Of a stretch of DNA of 64,000 nt, positions 52,973 to 61,936 are shown piece by piece. The notes below the pieces were generated by a model, which worked only from the letters and a program-made list of their open reading frames with translations, was not told the DNA's origin and ran no database searches. The translations under genes and the position numbers were made by a program. Every line of letters begins with the position of its first letter. Positions within the stretch are counted from its first letter, which is position 1. This DNA comes from Steroidobacter gossypii (GTDB lineage: Bacteria > Pseudomonadota > Gammaproteobacteria > Steroidobacterales > Steroidobacteraceae), in NCBI RefSeq assembly GCF_016801985.1, contig NZ_JAEVLS010000003.1, positions 434,001 to 498,000 of the forward strand, written 5' to 3'.

Positions 52973-52975
52973 TGC

Positions 52976-54325
52976 TCAACGCTGCTTGAAGTCTTCCGGC
53001 GTCAGCTGATGACGCGCGAGCAGCTTGTAGAAGTCCGTGCGATTGCGTTTCGCCAGGCGGGCCGCCTGACTCACGTTGCCGCCGGTGATTTGCAGGATCT
53101 GCGACAGATAGTTACGGGTGAACTCATCGCGCGCCTCATCGAAGGAGGGCAGGCGAGTGGGGCCGCCGCCCAGCGCCGCCTGCACCAGCTCCGCGCTGAT
53201 GATGGGGCTGGTGGCGAGCGCCACGTTCTGACGAACCACGTTTTCCAGCTGACGCACATTGCCCGGCCACTCGGCGCTGACCAGCAGCTCGACCGCCTCC
53301 GGCGCATAGATGTGCCGTTGCTCGCCGGTTTCCTGAGCGACCTTCTCCAGGAAGTGCGACACCAACAGCGGCACGTCCTCGCGACGCTTGGCGAGCGAGG
53401 GCATCTCGATGTGCACCACGTTCAAGCGGTAGTACAGATCTTCGCGGAAATGGCCGCCCATGATGAGCTGCTTCAGATCGCGGTGGGTCGCGGAGATGAT
53501 GCGCACGTTGACGGTGGTCGCATCGGTGCTGCCCACCGGGCGCACCTGATTCTCCTGCAACACGCGCAGCAGCTTCACTTGCAGACGCATCGGCATGTCG
53601 CCGATCTCATCGAGCAGCAGGGTGCCGCCGTCAGCCGCCTGGAACAGGCCGCGATGCTCGCGGATGGCGCCGGTGAACGCGCCCTTCACATGTCCGAACA
53701 GCTCGCTCTCCAGCAGGTTCTCCGCCATGGCGCTGCAGTTGATGGCCACGAACGGACGATTGCGACGCGGGCTCGCCTTGTGGATGGCGCGAGCGAGCAG
53801 TTCCTTGCCGGTGCCGCTCTCGCCAGTGATCATGACGCGCGCATCGGTGCCGGCCACCATGTGGGCCTGGGCCATGCGCTCTTCCATCACGGCGCTGCGC
53901 GTGATGATCTCGCTGCGCCAGTCTTCGGTGGTGTCGGCGAAGCCGGAGACCTTGAGCGCCTTCTGCACCTGATCGAGCAGTTCCTGCTTGTCGACCGGCT
54001 TGGTCAGGAAGGCGAACGCGCCGCTCTGGGTCGCCTGCACCGCATCCGGAATGGTGCCGTGGGCGGTCAGGATGATGACCCGCAGGCCGGGGGCCCGGCT
54101 CTGGATCTCTTTCAACAAACCGATGCCGTCCATCTGGTCCATGCGCAGATCGGTGATCACCAGATCCGGGCGCACACGGGCGAGGGCGGCGAGCGCCGCG
54201 GCCGCGCTTTCGACAGCGTCGACCTCGTAGTTCTCGGCACGCAGGCGAATCGTGAGCAGCCGGAGCAGCCCCGGATCGTCGTCAACGACTAGCAGACGGG
54301 CTTTGCGTTTCACTTGGGGCGGCAT
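52976..54325 (-). CDS. GlrR-like sigma-54-dependent response regulator
   Basis: A 449-residue NtrC-type activator. The receiver domain starts KARLLVVDDDPGLLRLL with the acidic pair and DLVITDLRMDQMDG (phospho-Asp). The AAA+ sigma-54 domain has GESGTGKELLARAIH (Walker A), GAFTGAIREHRGLFQAADGG (GAFTGA sigma-54 contact) and LLLDEIGDMP. A C-terminal Fis-type HTH contains GGNVSQAARLAKRNRTDFY. Together with the lipoprotein and kinase encoded upstream it forms a GlrR/QseG/GlrK-like operon. The start at 54325 overlaps the lipoprotein gene by 44 bases. It could act on the sigma-54 promoters found in this window (inference). Confidence 0.92.
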   Translation of the reverse strand: MPPQVKRKARLLVVDDDPGLLRLLTIRLRAENYEVDAVESAAAALAALARVRPDLVITDLRMDQMDGIGLLKEIQSRAPGLRVIILTAHGTIPDAVQATQSGAFAFLTKPVDKQELLDQVQKALKVSGFADTTEDWRSEIITRSAVMEERMAQAHMVAGTDARVMITGESGTGKELLARAIHKASPRRNRPFVAINCSAMAENLLESELFGHVKGAFTGAIREHRGLFQAADGGTLLLDEIGDMPMRLQVKLLRVLQENQVRPVGSTDATTVNVRIISATHRDLKQLIMGGHFREDLYYRLNVVHIEMPSLAKRREDVPLLVSHFLEKVAQETGEQRHIYAPEAVELLVSAEWPGNVRQLENVVRQNVALATSPIISAELVQAALGGGPTRLPSFDEARDEFTRNYLSQILQITGGNVSQAARLAKRNRTDFYKLLARHQLTPEDFKQR

Positions 54326-54965
54326 CGCGATTGCCAGGGGGCGTGGGACTGCGTTCAATGATAGACCTCTCGATTTCTTTGATCGCGTCCAGCTTCTGCT
54401 GGGCTTCGGCGAGGGCACGACGCAGACGTTGGTTCTCTTCGATCTGCGCCTGAATGCGCTTGTCCGAGTTTGCCTGCGTTCGACTGCGGTCGTCGAGTGT
54501 CGCAAGCAACCGACGATTTTCGGCCTCGAGCTTCAATCTAACATCGGTCTCATGCAGCAATACTGCGGCAAGCGTGCGCTCATCCTGCGTGAGCCGCTCC
54601 GGGGTGGCCAGCAGCGTTTCCAGCAAACGTTTGCCCTCTGAGGGACTACTTGCGGGATGGCCAGCTGTGACCAGTGCAACGGCATAACGCAACGTGCTCG
54701 CAGTGGTCGGCGCGCGCGTGTATTCGCGCTCGACCTCATAAAACAAATCGGCCTGGCGCGCCGGATCCGGCGTGCTCAGATTGTTCATGATGTCCAGATA
54801 AGCAGGCGCATTGCCGCTCACCGGCGCGCTCGCCATCGGCGCGTTCTCGGCGGCGGCATTCGCCTGTGCTTCGGTGCGCAGACGCTCGATGAGCGCGCAG
54901 CCTTGCAGGAGCAGCATCGCCACGCAGATCGACAGCAGACGGGAAGTGCGATTGAGCTTCATCAT
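54282..54965 (-). CDS. QseG-like outer-membrane lipoprotein
   Basis: A 227-residue lipoprotein. The lipobox LLLQGC follows a short leader (RTSRLLSICVAM), then an Ala/Pro-rich stretch and a helical domain with coiled-coil at the end (RIQAQIEENQRLRRALAEAQ). In the GlrK-QseG-GlrR system this protein connects the kinase to the envelope. The gene order kinase, lipoprotein, regulator is the same here. The gene end overlaps the regulator start by 44 bases, so expression is tightly linked. There is little sequence identity to go on; the call rests on position, lipobox and coiled-coil. Confidence 0.72.
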   Translation of the reverse strand: MMKLNRTSRLLSICVAMLLLQGCALIERLRTEAQANAAAENAPMASAPVSGNAPAYLDIMNNLSTPDPARQADLFYEVEREYTRAPTTASTLRYAVALVTAGHPASSPSEGKRLLETLLATPERLTQDERTLAAVLLHETDVRLKLEAENRRLLATLDDRSRTQANSDKRIQAQIEENQRLRRALAEAQQKLDAIKEIERSIIERSPTPPGNRDAAPSETQSPSASR

Positions 54966-54971
54966 GGCCCG

Positions 54972-56426
54972 CTATGCCGGCTCGTTTTCGAGTGCGGGCG
55001 CGAGCGGCAGCCGGACGCGGAAATGCGCGCCCGGAAACATGCCGTCCAGGATCTCGATCGAGCCGCCGTGGGCCTGCACGAATTCCGAGACCACCGACAG
55101 GCCGATGCCAGTGCCTTTGAGATGACCGGAGACCGGCGCACGGCCGGAATAGAACGCATCGAAGATCGCAGAGCGCTCATCCTTGGAGATGCCGGGGCCG
55201 GTATCGGCGACATCGAGCACCAGCTGTTCCTTGTCCGCTTTGGCATGAATGAAAATGGTCCCGCCTCGAGGGCTGTATTTGAGCGCGTTCGACAGCAAGT
55301 TATCCAGAATCAGCTTGAGCTTGGCCCGATCGGCGTGCAGCTCGATATCTTGTACTTTCAGATCCAGGTGCACCCGCTGCGCCAGCAAGGTCAGCTGATG
55401 CGTCTCCAGCGCCGATTTGATCAGCGGCCGCAACCGGAACTCGGAAATCTCCAGCCCCGAATGCCGCGCCTGCCAGGCGCTGAATTCCAGCAGGTTCTCG
55501 ATCAGCTGCTGCAGCTTGATGCCATTGTCGCGCAGGATGGTGGTGACCTCGCGCTGCGCGCTGTCCAGCTCACCGACCGCGCCGTCCATCAGCAGTTCCG
55601 TGCCCTCGCGAATACTGGCAAGCGGAGTTTTCAACTCATGCGACATATGTCGCAGGAATCGATTGCGCTCTTGCGCCAATTCCAGCAGCCGCACCCGCAG
55701 CCATTCCAGCTGCCGGCCCAGATTCACCAGGTCGGTCGGGCCGCGCACCGCGATCGGTCGCGAGAACGTGCCTTTGCCGAGCTGGCTGATCGCCAGGTCG
55801 ATCTGGCGGATCGGTCGCATCAGCAGGAACGTAAACACGCCCACCAGCATCGCCGTGAGCAGGATCAGCACCGCCGACTGCCAGAACAGATATTTCTGCG
55901 TGTCCGCGGTCGATTGCTGCAGCCGTGACAATCCGGTCTCGACCTGTTCTCCCGTGACCGCCGACAGCGCGAACGCTGCCTGCCACATCGGCGCGATCGC
56001 CTCGACCGCGTCTCGCACCGTTTCGGGCGAGGCCGGCGCCGGCGAGAGCAGGGCGGCGTCGATCCGTCGCAACGAACTGCGCAGCGCTCGCAGTTGCAGC
56101 CCATGCTCAGGATCGACGGCGACCGTCTCGATGCTCTCCAGCGTGGCCAGCAGCCGCTCGCGACTGTCGTTGTAGACATCGAGGAGACCCGGATCGTTCA
56201 GCACCTGATACAGCTTGGCGCTGCGCTCGATCGGCGCGATCTGCTGAAACAGCTGCTGAGTGTAATGCGTGGTCTGCACGCCGCTGCGAACCAACGTGGC
56301 GCTCTCTTCGGAGAGATTGCGGACCTTGGTCGCGGCGATCACCACCCCGAGCAGCAGCGGGATGGAAACCAGCGCGAAACCGGTCAGCATCAGGCTGTTC
56401 AGAGAGCTGGGGCGGGGCAAACGCAT
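54972..56426 (-). CDS. GlrK-like sensor histidine kinase
   Basis: A 484-residue membrane kinase. The first helix LMLTGFALVSIPLLLGVVI is followed by a periplasmic helical sensor region of about 130 residues. A second helix (AVLILLTAMLVGVFTFLLM) leads to HAMP, the dimerisation box FLRHMSHELKTPLASIREG (phospho-His) and the ATPase motifs N (LILDNLLSNALKYS), G1 (DVADTGPGI) and G2 (KGTGIGLSVV). It probably phosphorylates the sigma-54 activator encoded two genes on. The ATG at 56426 is used; an ATG at 56459 is possible. The ligand is unknown. Confidence 0.9.
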   Translation of the reverse strand: MRLPRPSSLNSLMLTGFALVSIPLLLGVVIAATKVRNLSEESATLVRSGVQTTHYTQQLFQQIAPIERSAKLYQVLNDPGLLDVYNDSRERLLATLESIETVAVDPEHGLQLRALRSSLRRIDAALLSPAPASPETVRDAVEAIAPMWQAAFALSAVTGEQVETGLSRLQQSTADTQKYLFWQSAVLILLTAMLVGVFTFLLMRPIRQIDLAISQLGKGTFSRPIAVRGPTDLVNLGRQLEWLRVRLLELAQERNRFLRHMSHELKTPLASIREGTELLMDGAVGELDSAQREVTTILRDNGIKLQQLIENLLEFSAWQARHSGLEISEFRLRPLIKSALETHQLTLLAQRVHLDLKVQDIELHADRAKLKLILDNLLSNALKYSPRGGTIFIHAKADKEQLVLDVADTGPGISKDERSAIFDAFYSGRAPVSGHLKGTGIGLSVVSEFVQAHGGSIEILDGMFPGAHFRVRLPLAPALENEPA

Positions 56427-56581
56427 GGGGGCGGATTCTAGCGCTCGAAGTGGCTGCATTGCGCATCCGCGCGAGCTAAAGCGCGCTGGCCTGCCGGGGC
56501 AGCCAGGGTCGAGCTCACGCAAGCGCTGCGAGTCGGTCTCATGCCAGATTCAGGGCCGTCCTTGGCGAGCGACAGCGCGAG

Positions 56582-57577
56582 TTAGTTTTTCTGCAATTCC
56601 GGCTGCTGCTGCAGGCGGCGCTCCCAGGCGATCTGCGAGCGGACGATGGCCTCGAGGTCGTCATGCTGCGGAACCCAGCCCAGCAATTGGCGGACGCGTT
56701 GCGCCTTGGCGACGAGCGAGGGCGGGTCGCCGGCGCGGCGGGGCTCTTCGACGGTCTTGATCGGCTGGCCATTCACGCGATTCACCGTCGAAATCACCTC
56801 GCGCACGCTGTAACCATGCCCGTAACCGCAATTGAGCGTGACCGATGCGCCGTTGCCACGGAGGTAATCGAGCGCTTTCAAATGCGCGCTCGCCAGGTCC
56901 TCGACGTGGATGTAATCGCGCACGCCGGTGCCATCGGCGGTCGGATAGTCGGTGCCGAAAATCGACAGCTGCGAGCGTTTGCCGACCGCGACCTCGGCGG
57001 CGACCTTGGTCAGCAGGGTGGCTTTGACGGTCGACTGGCCGATGCGCTGCCCCGGATCGCAACCGGCGACGTTGAAGTAACGAAGCACCACGTAGCGCAG
57101 TGCCGTGGCCGCCGCCAGGTCGCGCAGCATCCACTCGCTCATCAGTTTCGAGGTGCCATACGGATTGATCGGCTGGGTTGGGCTGTCTTCGGCAGCAAGG
57201 CCGCCTTCGGGGATGCCATACACCGCGGCGGTGGAGGAGAAGACGAAATGTTTGACGCCGGCCTCCTGGCAGCCTTGCAGCAGGTTGCGCGTGGAGCAGG
57301 TGTTGTTGCCGTAGTACTTGAGCGGATTCGACACCGATTCGGGAACGATGGTGTTGGCGGCGAAGTGCATCACGGTGTCCACGCGATGCTCGCGCAGGAT
57401 GCGGCCCACCAGCTCGCGATCGCCGGTATCTCCGACCACCAGCTCACCGTGCAGCACTGCCGAGCGGAAGCCGGTGGACAGATTGTCCAGCACCACCAAC
57501 TTTTCCTGGCGCTCGCCGAGCTGCCGAACAACATGACTGCCGATGTAGCCGGCGCCGCCGGTGACGAGGATGGTCAT
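56582..57577 (-). CDS. galE: UDP-glucose 4-epimerase
   Basis: A 331-residue extended SDR with ILVTGGAGYIGSHVVRQLG, FAANTIVPESV, FSSTAAVYGIP and the catalytic PYGTSKLMSEWML (YxxxK). RDYIHVEDLASAH and LNCGYGHGYSVREVI are conserved in bacterial GalE. It interconverts UDP-glucose and UDP-galactose (or the N-acetyl forms) and likely feeds the EPS. The gene is divergent from the SrkA-like kinase, with 196 bases between the two starts. No clear terminator follows it. Confidence 0.92.
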   Translation of the reverse strand: MTILVTGGAGYIGSHVVRQLGERQEKLVVLDNLSTGFRSAVLHGELVVGDTGDRELVGRILREHRVDTVMHFAANTIVPESVSNPLKYYGNNTCSTRNLLQGCQEAGVKHFVFSSTAAVYGIPEGGLAAEDSPTQPINPYGTSKLMSEWMLRDLAAATALRYVVLRYFNVAGCDPGQRIGQSTVKATLLTKVAAEVAVGKRSQLSIFGTDYPTADGTGVRDYIHVEDLASAHLKALDYLRGNGASVTLNCGYGHGYSVREVISTVNRVNGQPIKTVEEPRRAGDPPSLVAKAQRVRQLLGWVPQHDDLEAIVRSQIAWERRLQQQPELQKN

Positions 57578-57773
57578 AGGATGTGATCTGGTCCGTTGAA
57601 AAGATTGCGCAAAGTCGATTCTAGCAGCTGCGGCCCGCAGAGTAGTTCATCCACTGTCACCGCGTCCTCGCGTCGCCGCCATGGGACAGGAGTCCGGGAG
57701 ACAATCAGCGATGGACGCGGATCGTTCCCGCCAGTCACCATTAGCAGCTGCCGATCCGAACTCTTCATCGTCC

Positions 57774-58763
57774 ATGCCCAAACCCGATCCGCATCCGTAC
57801 GAGCGTCTGACCCCCGACGTGATCATCGCCGCCGTGGAATCCCTCGGCCGCGATTCCGATCGCCGCATCCTTGCCTTGAGCAGCTACGAAAACCGTGTGT
57901 ACCAGGTGGGCATGGAGCAGGGCGCGCCGGTGATCGTGAAGTTCTATCGACCTGGCCGCTGGAGCGACGCGTCCATTCACGAAGAGCACGGCTTCGCGCT
58001 CGAGCTGGCTGCGGCCGAAGTGCCCGTGGTGCCGCCGCTGGTGCGCGACGGCCGCACCTTGTTCGAATACGAAGGGTTTCGCTTCGCGCTGTTCGAGCGC
58101 CGCGGCGGTCGCTGGCCGGAGCTCGGCTCGGCCACCGAGCGCGAGTGGATGGGACGTTTTCTCGGGCGCATTCATATGGTCGGCCGCCGCCAGAAGTTTC
58201 GTCATCGCGAGCGCATCGACATCGCGCGCATGGGCGAACAGTCGTGTGAGTTTCTGCTCGCCAACGGTTGGATCCCGGCGCACCTGGAGGACGCTTACGA
58301 CACGTTGACGCGCGATCTGCTCGACGCGATTCATGAGAGCTTCGATAGCGCGAGCGGGGTGGCGCAGCTGCGCCTGCACGGCGATTGTCATCGCGGCAAC
58401 GTGCTGTGGACCGATGAAGGGCCGCACTTCGTCGATCTCGACGACTGCGTGATGGGACCTGCGATTCAGGATCTGTGGATGCTCTTGTCGGGCAACCGGC
58501 GCGACATGGCCGAGCAGTTGTCACAATTGCTCGAGGGCTATACCCAGTTTGCTGATTTCGATCATCGCGAGCTGGTGCTGGTGGAGAGCCTGCGCACGTT
58601 GCGCATGATTCATTATTCGGCGTGGCTTGCGCGTCGCTGGGCAGACCCGGCGTTTCCGGCCGCGTTTCCGTGGTTCGTCGAGCCGCGCTATTGGGAAAAC
58701 CAGGTGCTGTCGCTGCGCGAGCAACTCGGCGCCATCGCCGAAGGCCCGCTCGATCTGCGCTGA
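57774..58763 (+). CDS. srkA: SrkA/YihE-like stress-response kinase
   Basis: A 329-residue phosphotransferase-fold protein kinase, matching the usual length of YihE/SrkA (about 328). Motifs: LSSYENRVYQVGME and the ATP-binding VIVKFYRPGRWSD, the catalytic LRLHGDCHRGNVLW, and the metal motif FVDLDDCVMGPAIQD. YihE-type kinases counter stress-induced cell death in enterobacteria; a similar role is assumed. The start at 57774 is chosen by family length; the frame extends to 57681. Confidence 0.87.
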   Translation: MPKPDPHPYERLTPDVIIAAVESLGRDSDRRILALSSYENRVYQVGMEQGAPVIVKFYRPGRWSDASIHEEHGFALELAAAEVPVVPPLVRDGRTLFEYEGFRFALFERRGGRWPELGSATEREWMGRFLGRIHMVGRRQKFRHRERIDIARMGEQSCEFLLANGWIPAHLEDAYDTLTRDLLDAIHESFDSASGVAQLRLHGDCHRGNVLWTDEGPHFVDLDDCVMGPAIQDLWMLLSGNRRDMAEQLSQLLEGYTQFADFDHRELVLVESLRTLRMIHYSAWLARRWADPAFPAAFPWFVEPRYWENQVLSLREQLGAIAEGPLDLR

Positions 58764-58926
58764 ACGCATGCTGAATAGCGCCGCGTGGCGTCGTCATGTG
58801 CGCTACCGGTGCACCGCGGCGTTATAACAGAATGCGACCGTGTCGACTTTTTGTGAACTGATCGCTGTGATAGCGTGCCGCGCCAATCGGCAGCGCGTGT
58901 GCTTGCAGGGGCACGAAATTGGTCGC

Positions 58927-58942
58927 CGGTATGGATATCGCA
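58927..58942 (+). promoter_or_regulatory. Sigma-54-like -24/-12 element before the lipoprotein gene
   Basis: CGGTATGGATATCGCA has exact GG-N10-GC spacing and 14 of 16 consensus matches. It is 45 bases before the ATG at 58988. A TTTTGTG half-site sits 78 bases upstream (58849-58855). Confidence 0.4.
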
Positions 58943-58987
58943 CAACGCAAACATTCGGCCCGGCTCGGGCGCTCGAGAACTGAACCA

Positions 58988-61234
58988 ATGCCGCAGGAAT
59001 TCTCTCGTCTCGTTCGCTTGTTCATCGCCTTCACCGGCCTTGCGGCGCTTGCCGCCTGCGGCGGCGGTGGCGGCGGCTCGCTCGGCAGCGACGACGGCAA
59101 CAATCCGCCGCCGGGCTCTTCCGGTCCGACGGTAACATTGGATGCGAGTAGCAGGTCCATCGCGACCGGCCAGACGGTCACGCTGACCTGGAGCAGCACC
59201 AACGCGACCTCTTGTACCGCTTCGGGCGGGTGGACTGGCGCCAAGGCGACCTCGGGTTCGGAAGTGACCGCAGCCTTGAGCGCCAACACTAACTTCACCT
59301 TGACGTGTACCGGGGACGGCGGCTCGAGATCGGCCAGCGTGTCCGTGGTCATCGTGCCTGCGCCGACTGTGACATTCAGCGCTGCTCAGTCAGCGCTCAT
59401 TGCAAACTATTCGACCACATTGAGCTGGAATGCGGCGAACGCCACCAGCTGCACGGCTTCCAACGACGGCGGCGGGACTTTCACCGGAGACAGGCCGGCG
59501 GTGGGCGCCGACGCAACGGGCCCGGTATCGGCAACCACCACATACACTTTGACTTGCACAGGCGTGGGTGGCACCACCTCACAGAGCGTGACGGTCACCG
59601 CCAGCGCACCGCCGGCCGGGCAAGTCGTGCTGTTCGGCCGAGTCACATTCGACCGCTTGCCCTTCAGCTCGGTCCTGGAACAGGGCCTGAATGCCTCGCA
59701 ACCGGTGATTTCGCCGGCTCGTGAAGTGGTCGTGCAGGTCACCGGTGGCTTCAGTGCTTCAACCGTCACCGACGCGGGTGGTTACTACGCCGTGACTGTA
59801 CCTGCAGCGACTTCCGTCCAAGTCGCTGTGCGAGCTCAGATGCAAAAGAGCGGCACCGCGCCGACGTGGAACTTCCGCGTTCTGAACAACGCGAACAGCG
59901 ACGCGCTGTACGTGCTCCAAGGCAGCAGCGGCGTGCCCGTCGAAAACACGCCACGCAATCTGCATGCGCCGTCGGGCTGGGGCGGCACTAGCTACACAGC
60001 TCCTCGCGCGGCCGCGCCGTTCGCGATTCTCGACACAGTTTATAACTCCAAGCAGATGATCCTCGGGGCGTCCCCCAATGCTCAGTTTGCGGATCTCAAT
60101 CTGTACTGGAGCACCAGCAATCGGACCACGATCAACAACTTCTGCCCTGACAATGGTGATATCGGCACGTCGTTCTATTTCCGCGATCCAAGCGGCAACA
60201 CCTTCGACGATTGCGGTCAACCCTTGCCCGAGGGCATCTACATCCTCGGCGACTACGCCGGCGGCAGCGGCGACACGGACGAATTCGATGCCCACGTGAT
60301 CGCGCATGAGTTCGGTCACTACTTCGAGGATCGTTTCAGCCGCTCCGACTCGCTCGGTGGCGAGCACGGCAGCGGCGATCAACTGGATATGCGCGTGGCC
60401 TTCGGCGAGGGCTGGGGCAATGCGTTTGGCGCCATGTCGCTGCGCGATCCGCAGTATCGCGACTCCTTCAACGGCATCTCCGATGATTTCGGCTTCAATC
60501 TCGAAGCCGACTCGGGGAACGACGGCTGGTTCTCCGAAGCTTCGGTCGGCGAAATTCTTTGGGACATTTTCGACGACAGCCCGGCCGAGTCGCGTGACGA
60601 TGTGGCGTTGGGCTTCGGGCCCATTTTCGAAGTGATGACCGATGAGCAGGTGAGCACCGAAGCGCTGACCAGCATCTTCTCGTTCGCGTCGGCCTTGCGC
60701 AGCGCCAACGGCAGCGCCTCGGGAGAAATCGCCTCGCTGCTGGATGACGAGAACATCAATGGCGACGGCGCTTTCGGCGCGGGCGAGACCAACGGCGGCG
60801 GCGATACCCGCTTCACCGAGATCTACACCTCGATCGCTGTCGGCGCGCCGGTGACCGGCCTTTGCAGCACGTCCAACGCCAGCGGCAACGTCGATGGCAA
60901 CAAACTCGGCAATCGACGCTTCCTGCGCTTCACCAAGAACACGACGGGGCTGGTCACCATCGTGGCCAACGGCGTCGCCTCCGGCGCCGGCACCCAGGCG
61001 GCGGTCGATCCGGACATCCTGGTTCACTCGCGCGGGCAGGTGCTGTCGTTCGGTACCAATGGCAATGGCGAGCCGATCGGGCAGAGCAGCGCCAATGGTC
61101 AGGAAACGATCTCGCAGGTTCAGCTGCCCGCCGGCACCTATGTGATCGAGGTGTACGCCTACGAGGTCATCGATCCGAATCAGAGCGTAGCCACGCCTCG
61201 TTGCATGTCGGTCAGCATCAGCGGCACCAATTGA
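58988..61234 (+). CDS. Lipoprotein with Ig-like repeats and HExxH metallopeptidase motif
   Basis: A 748-residue lipoprotein with a lipobox at LAALAAC24 followed by a Gly/Ser linker. Two tandem Ig-like repeats (residues about 45-220) share the core TLTWSSTNATSCTAS / TLSWNAANATSCTAS. A carboxypeptidase-regulatory-like segment (VTDAGGYYAVTVPA) follows. The putative protease domain has AHEFGHYFEDRFS with His440, Glu441, His444, and FGEGWGNAFG as the probable third-ligand region. It is likely an outer-membrane-anchored protease or putative peptidase; cell location relative to the outer leaflet is unknown. There is no PEP-CTERM tail. The ATG at 58988 opens the leader; a start at 58919 is unlikely. 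Confidence 0.75.
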   Translation: MPQEFSRLVRLFIAFTGLAALAACGGGGGGSLGSDDGNNPPPGSSGPTVTLDASSRSIATGQTVTLTWSSTNATSCTASGGWTGAKATSGSEVTAALSANTNFTLTCTGDGGSRSASVSVVIVPAPTVTFSAAQSALIANYSTTLSWNAANATSCTASNDGGGTFTGDRPAVGADATGPVSATTTYTLTCTGVGGTTSQSVTVTASAPPAGQVVLFGRVTFDRLPFSSVLEQGLNASQPVISPAREVVVQVTGGFSASTVTDAGGYYAVTVPAATSVQVAVRAQMQKSGTAPTWNFRVLNNANSDALYVLQGSSGVPVENTPRNLHAPSGWGGTSYTAPRAAAPFAILDTVYNSKQMILGASPNAQFADLNLYWSTSNRTTINNFCPDNGDIGTSFYFRDPSGNTFDDCGQPLPEGIYILGDYAGGSGDTDEFDAHVIAHEFGHYFEDRFSRSDSLGGEHGSGDQLDMRVAFGEGWGNAFGAMSLRDPQYRDSFNGISDDFGFNLEADSGNDGWFSEASVGEILWDIFDDSPAESRDDVALGFGPIFEVMTDEQVSTEALTSIFSFASALRSANGSASGEIASLLDDENINGDGAFGAGETNGGGDTRFTEIYTSIAVGAPVTGLCSTSNASGNVDGNKLGNRRFLRFTKNTTGLVTIVANGVASGAGTQAAVDPDILVHSRGQVLSFGTNGNGEPIGQSSANGQETISQVQLPAGTYVIEVYAYEVIDPNQSVATPRCMSVSISGTN

Positions 61235-61282
61235 GCGACGTAGCGCGCCATGCGTAGACCCGAAACGCGTCATAATAGAGGC

Positions 61283-61891
61283 ATGATCAGGATGAACCTT
61301 TCACTCCGGCGGTTGCTGCTTTGTATTCCGACGGCCAGCCTGGTGCTACTGGCGGCCTGCGGTTCCGAGCCCGAGCCCGCCGCGGCGGCTCCGGCCCCCG
61401 CGCCGGCAAAGCCCGTGGTCGCCAAGACGCAGGAAGACGAAACCAGCTCGTTCGCCAAGGCGGTGGGCGACGGCAAGCCGGGCGCGGCGGTGAGCATTCG
61501 TTACGAGTTCAGCGGCAAGCCGACCATCGGCACGCCCACCGAGCTCGACGTGGCGCTGATTCCAAGCGCCGGCGTCGATTCGCTCGAAGCGAAGATGAGC
61601 GGCATGGATGGCATCACCCTGGCGGGCCCGCTGACCGCGAGCTTCAATTCCGTGGAGTCCGGCAAGGCCTATCGCCACAAGATCTCGGTGCTGCCCGATC
61701 GCACCGGCGTGTTCTATGTCACTGTCTCGGTGAACACGGCGATCGCCGGCTCCACCTTGAACCGCACCTTCGCAATCCCGTTTGTGGTCGGCCAGCCCGT
61801 AGCCCAGCAGAAGCCCGCACCCGCGACGGATGCGAAAGGCGAACCCATCGAGCCGATGCAGGCCGAAGAGAGCAGCGAGCCGAAACGATGA
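61283..61891 (+). CDS. Small lipoprotein of unknown function
   Basis: A 202-residue lipoprotein with leader LLLCIPTASLVLLAAC (lipobox LLAAC), an Ala/Pro-rich spacer, and a beta-type domain of about 130 residues (SIRYEFSGKPTIGTPTELDV, then VFYVTVSVNT). I recognise no family. It follows the metallopeptidase-like lipoprotein by 48 bases and may share its message. Alternative ATGs lie at 61250 and 61292; the one at 61283 gives the best leader. The gene converges on alkB, with a terminator between. Confidence 0.72.
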   Translation: MIRMNLSLRRLLLCIPTASLVLLAACGSEPEPAAAAPAPAPAKPVVAKTQEDETSSFAKAVGDGKPGAAVSIRYEFSGKPTIGTPTELDVALIPSAGVDSLEAKMSGMDGITLAGPLTASFNSVESGKAYRHKISVLPDRTGVFYVTVSVNTAIAGSTLNRTFAIPFVVGQPVAQQKPAPATDAKGEPIEPMQAEESSEPKR

Positions 61892-61900
61892 TCCGGACAC

Positions 61901-61936
61901 CGTGGGGTCCGGCGATGCTGGACCCCACGATGTTTT
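61901..61936. terminator. Intrinsic terminator between convergent genes
   Basis: CGTGGGGTCC at 61901-61910 pairs perfectly with GGACCCCACG at 61920-61929, and TTTT follows at 61933-61936. Confidence 0.8.

Noticed and set aside
53009-54292. 427-residue plus-strand ORF over the GlrR-like gene
   Set aside because: The minus strand encodes receiver, AAA+ and HTH motifs in order; this is a shadow.
59759-61273. 504-residue minus-strand ORF over the lipoprotein gene
   Set aside because: Mirrors the codon pattern of a GC-rich gene; the plus strand has leader, lipobox and HExxH motifs.
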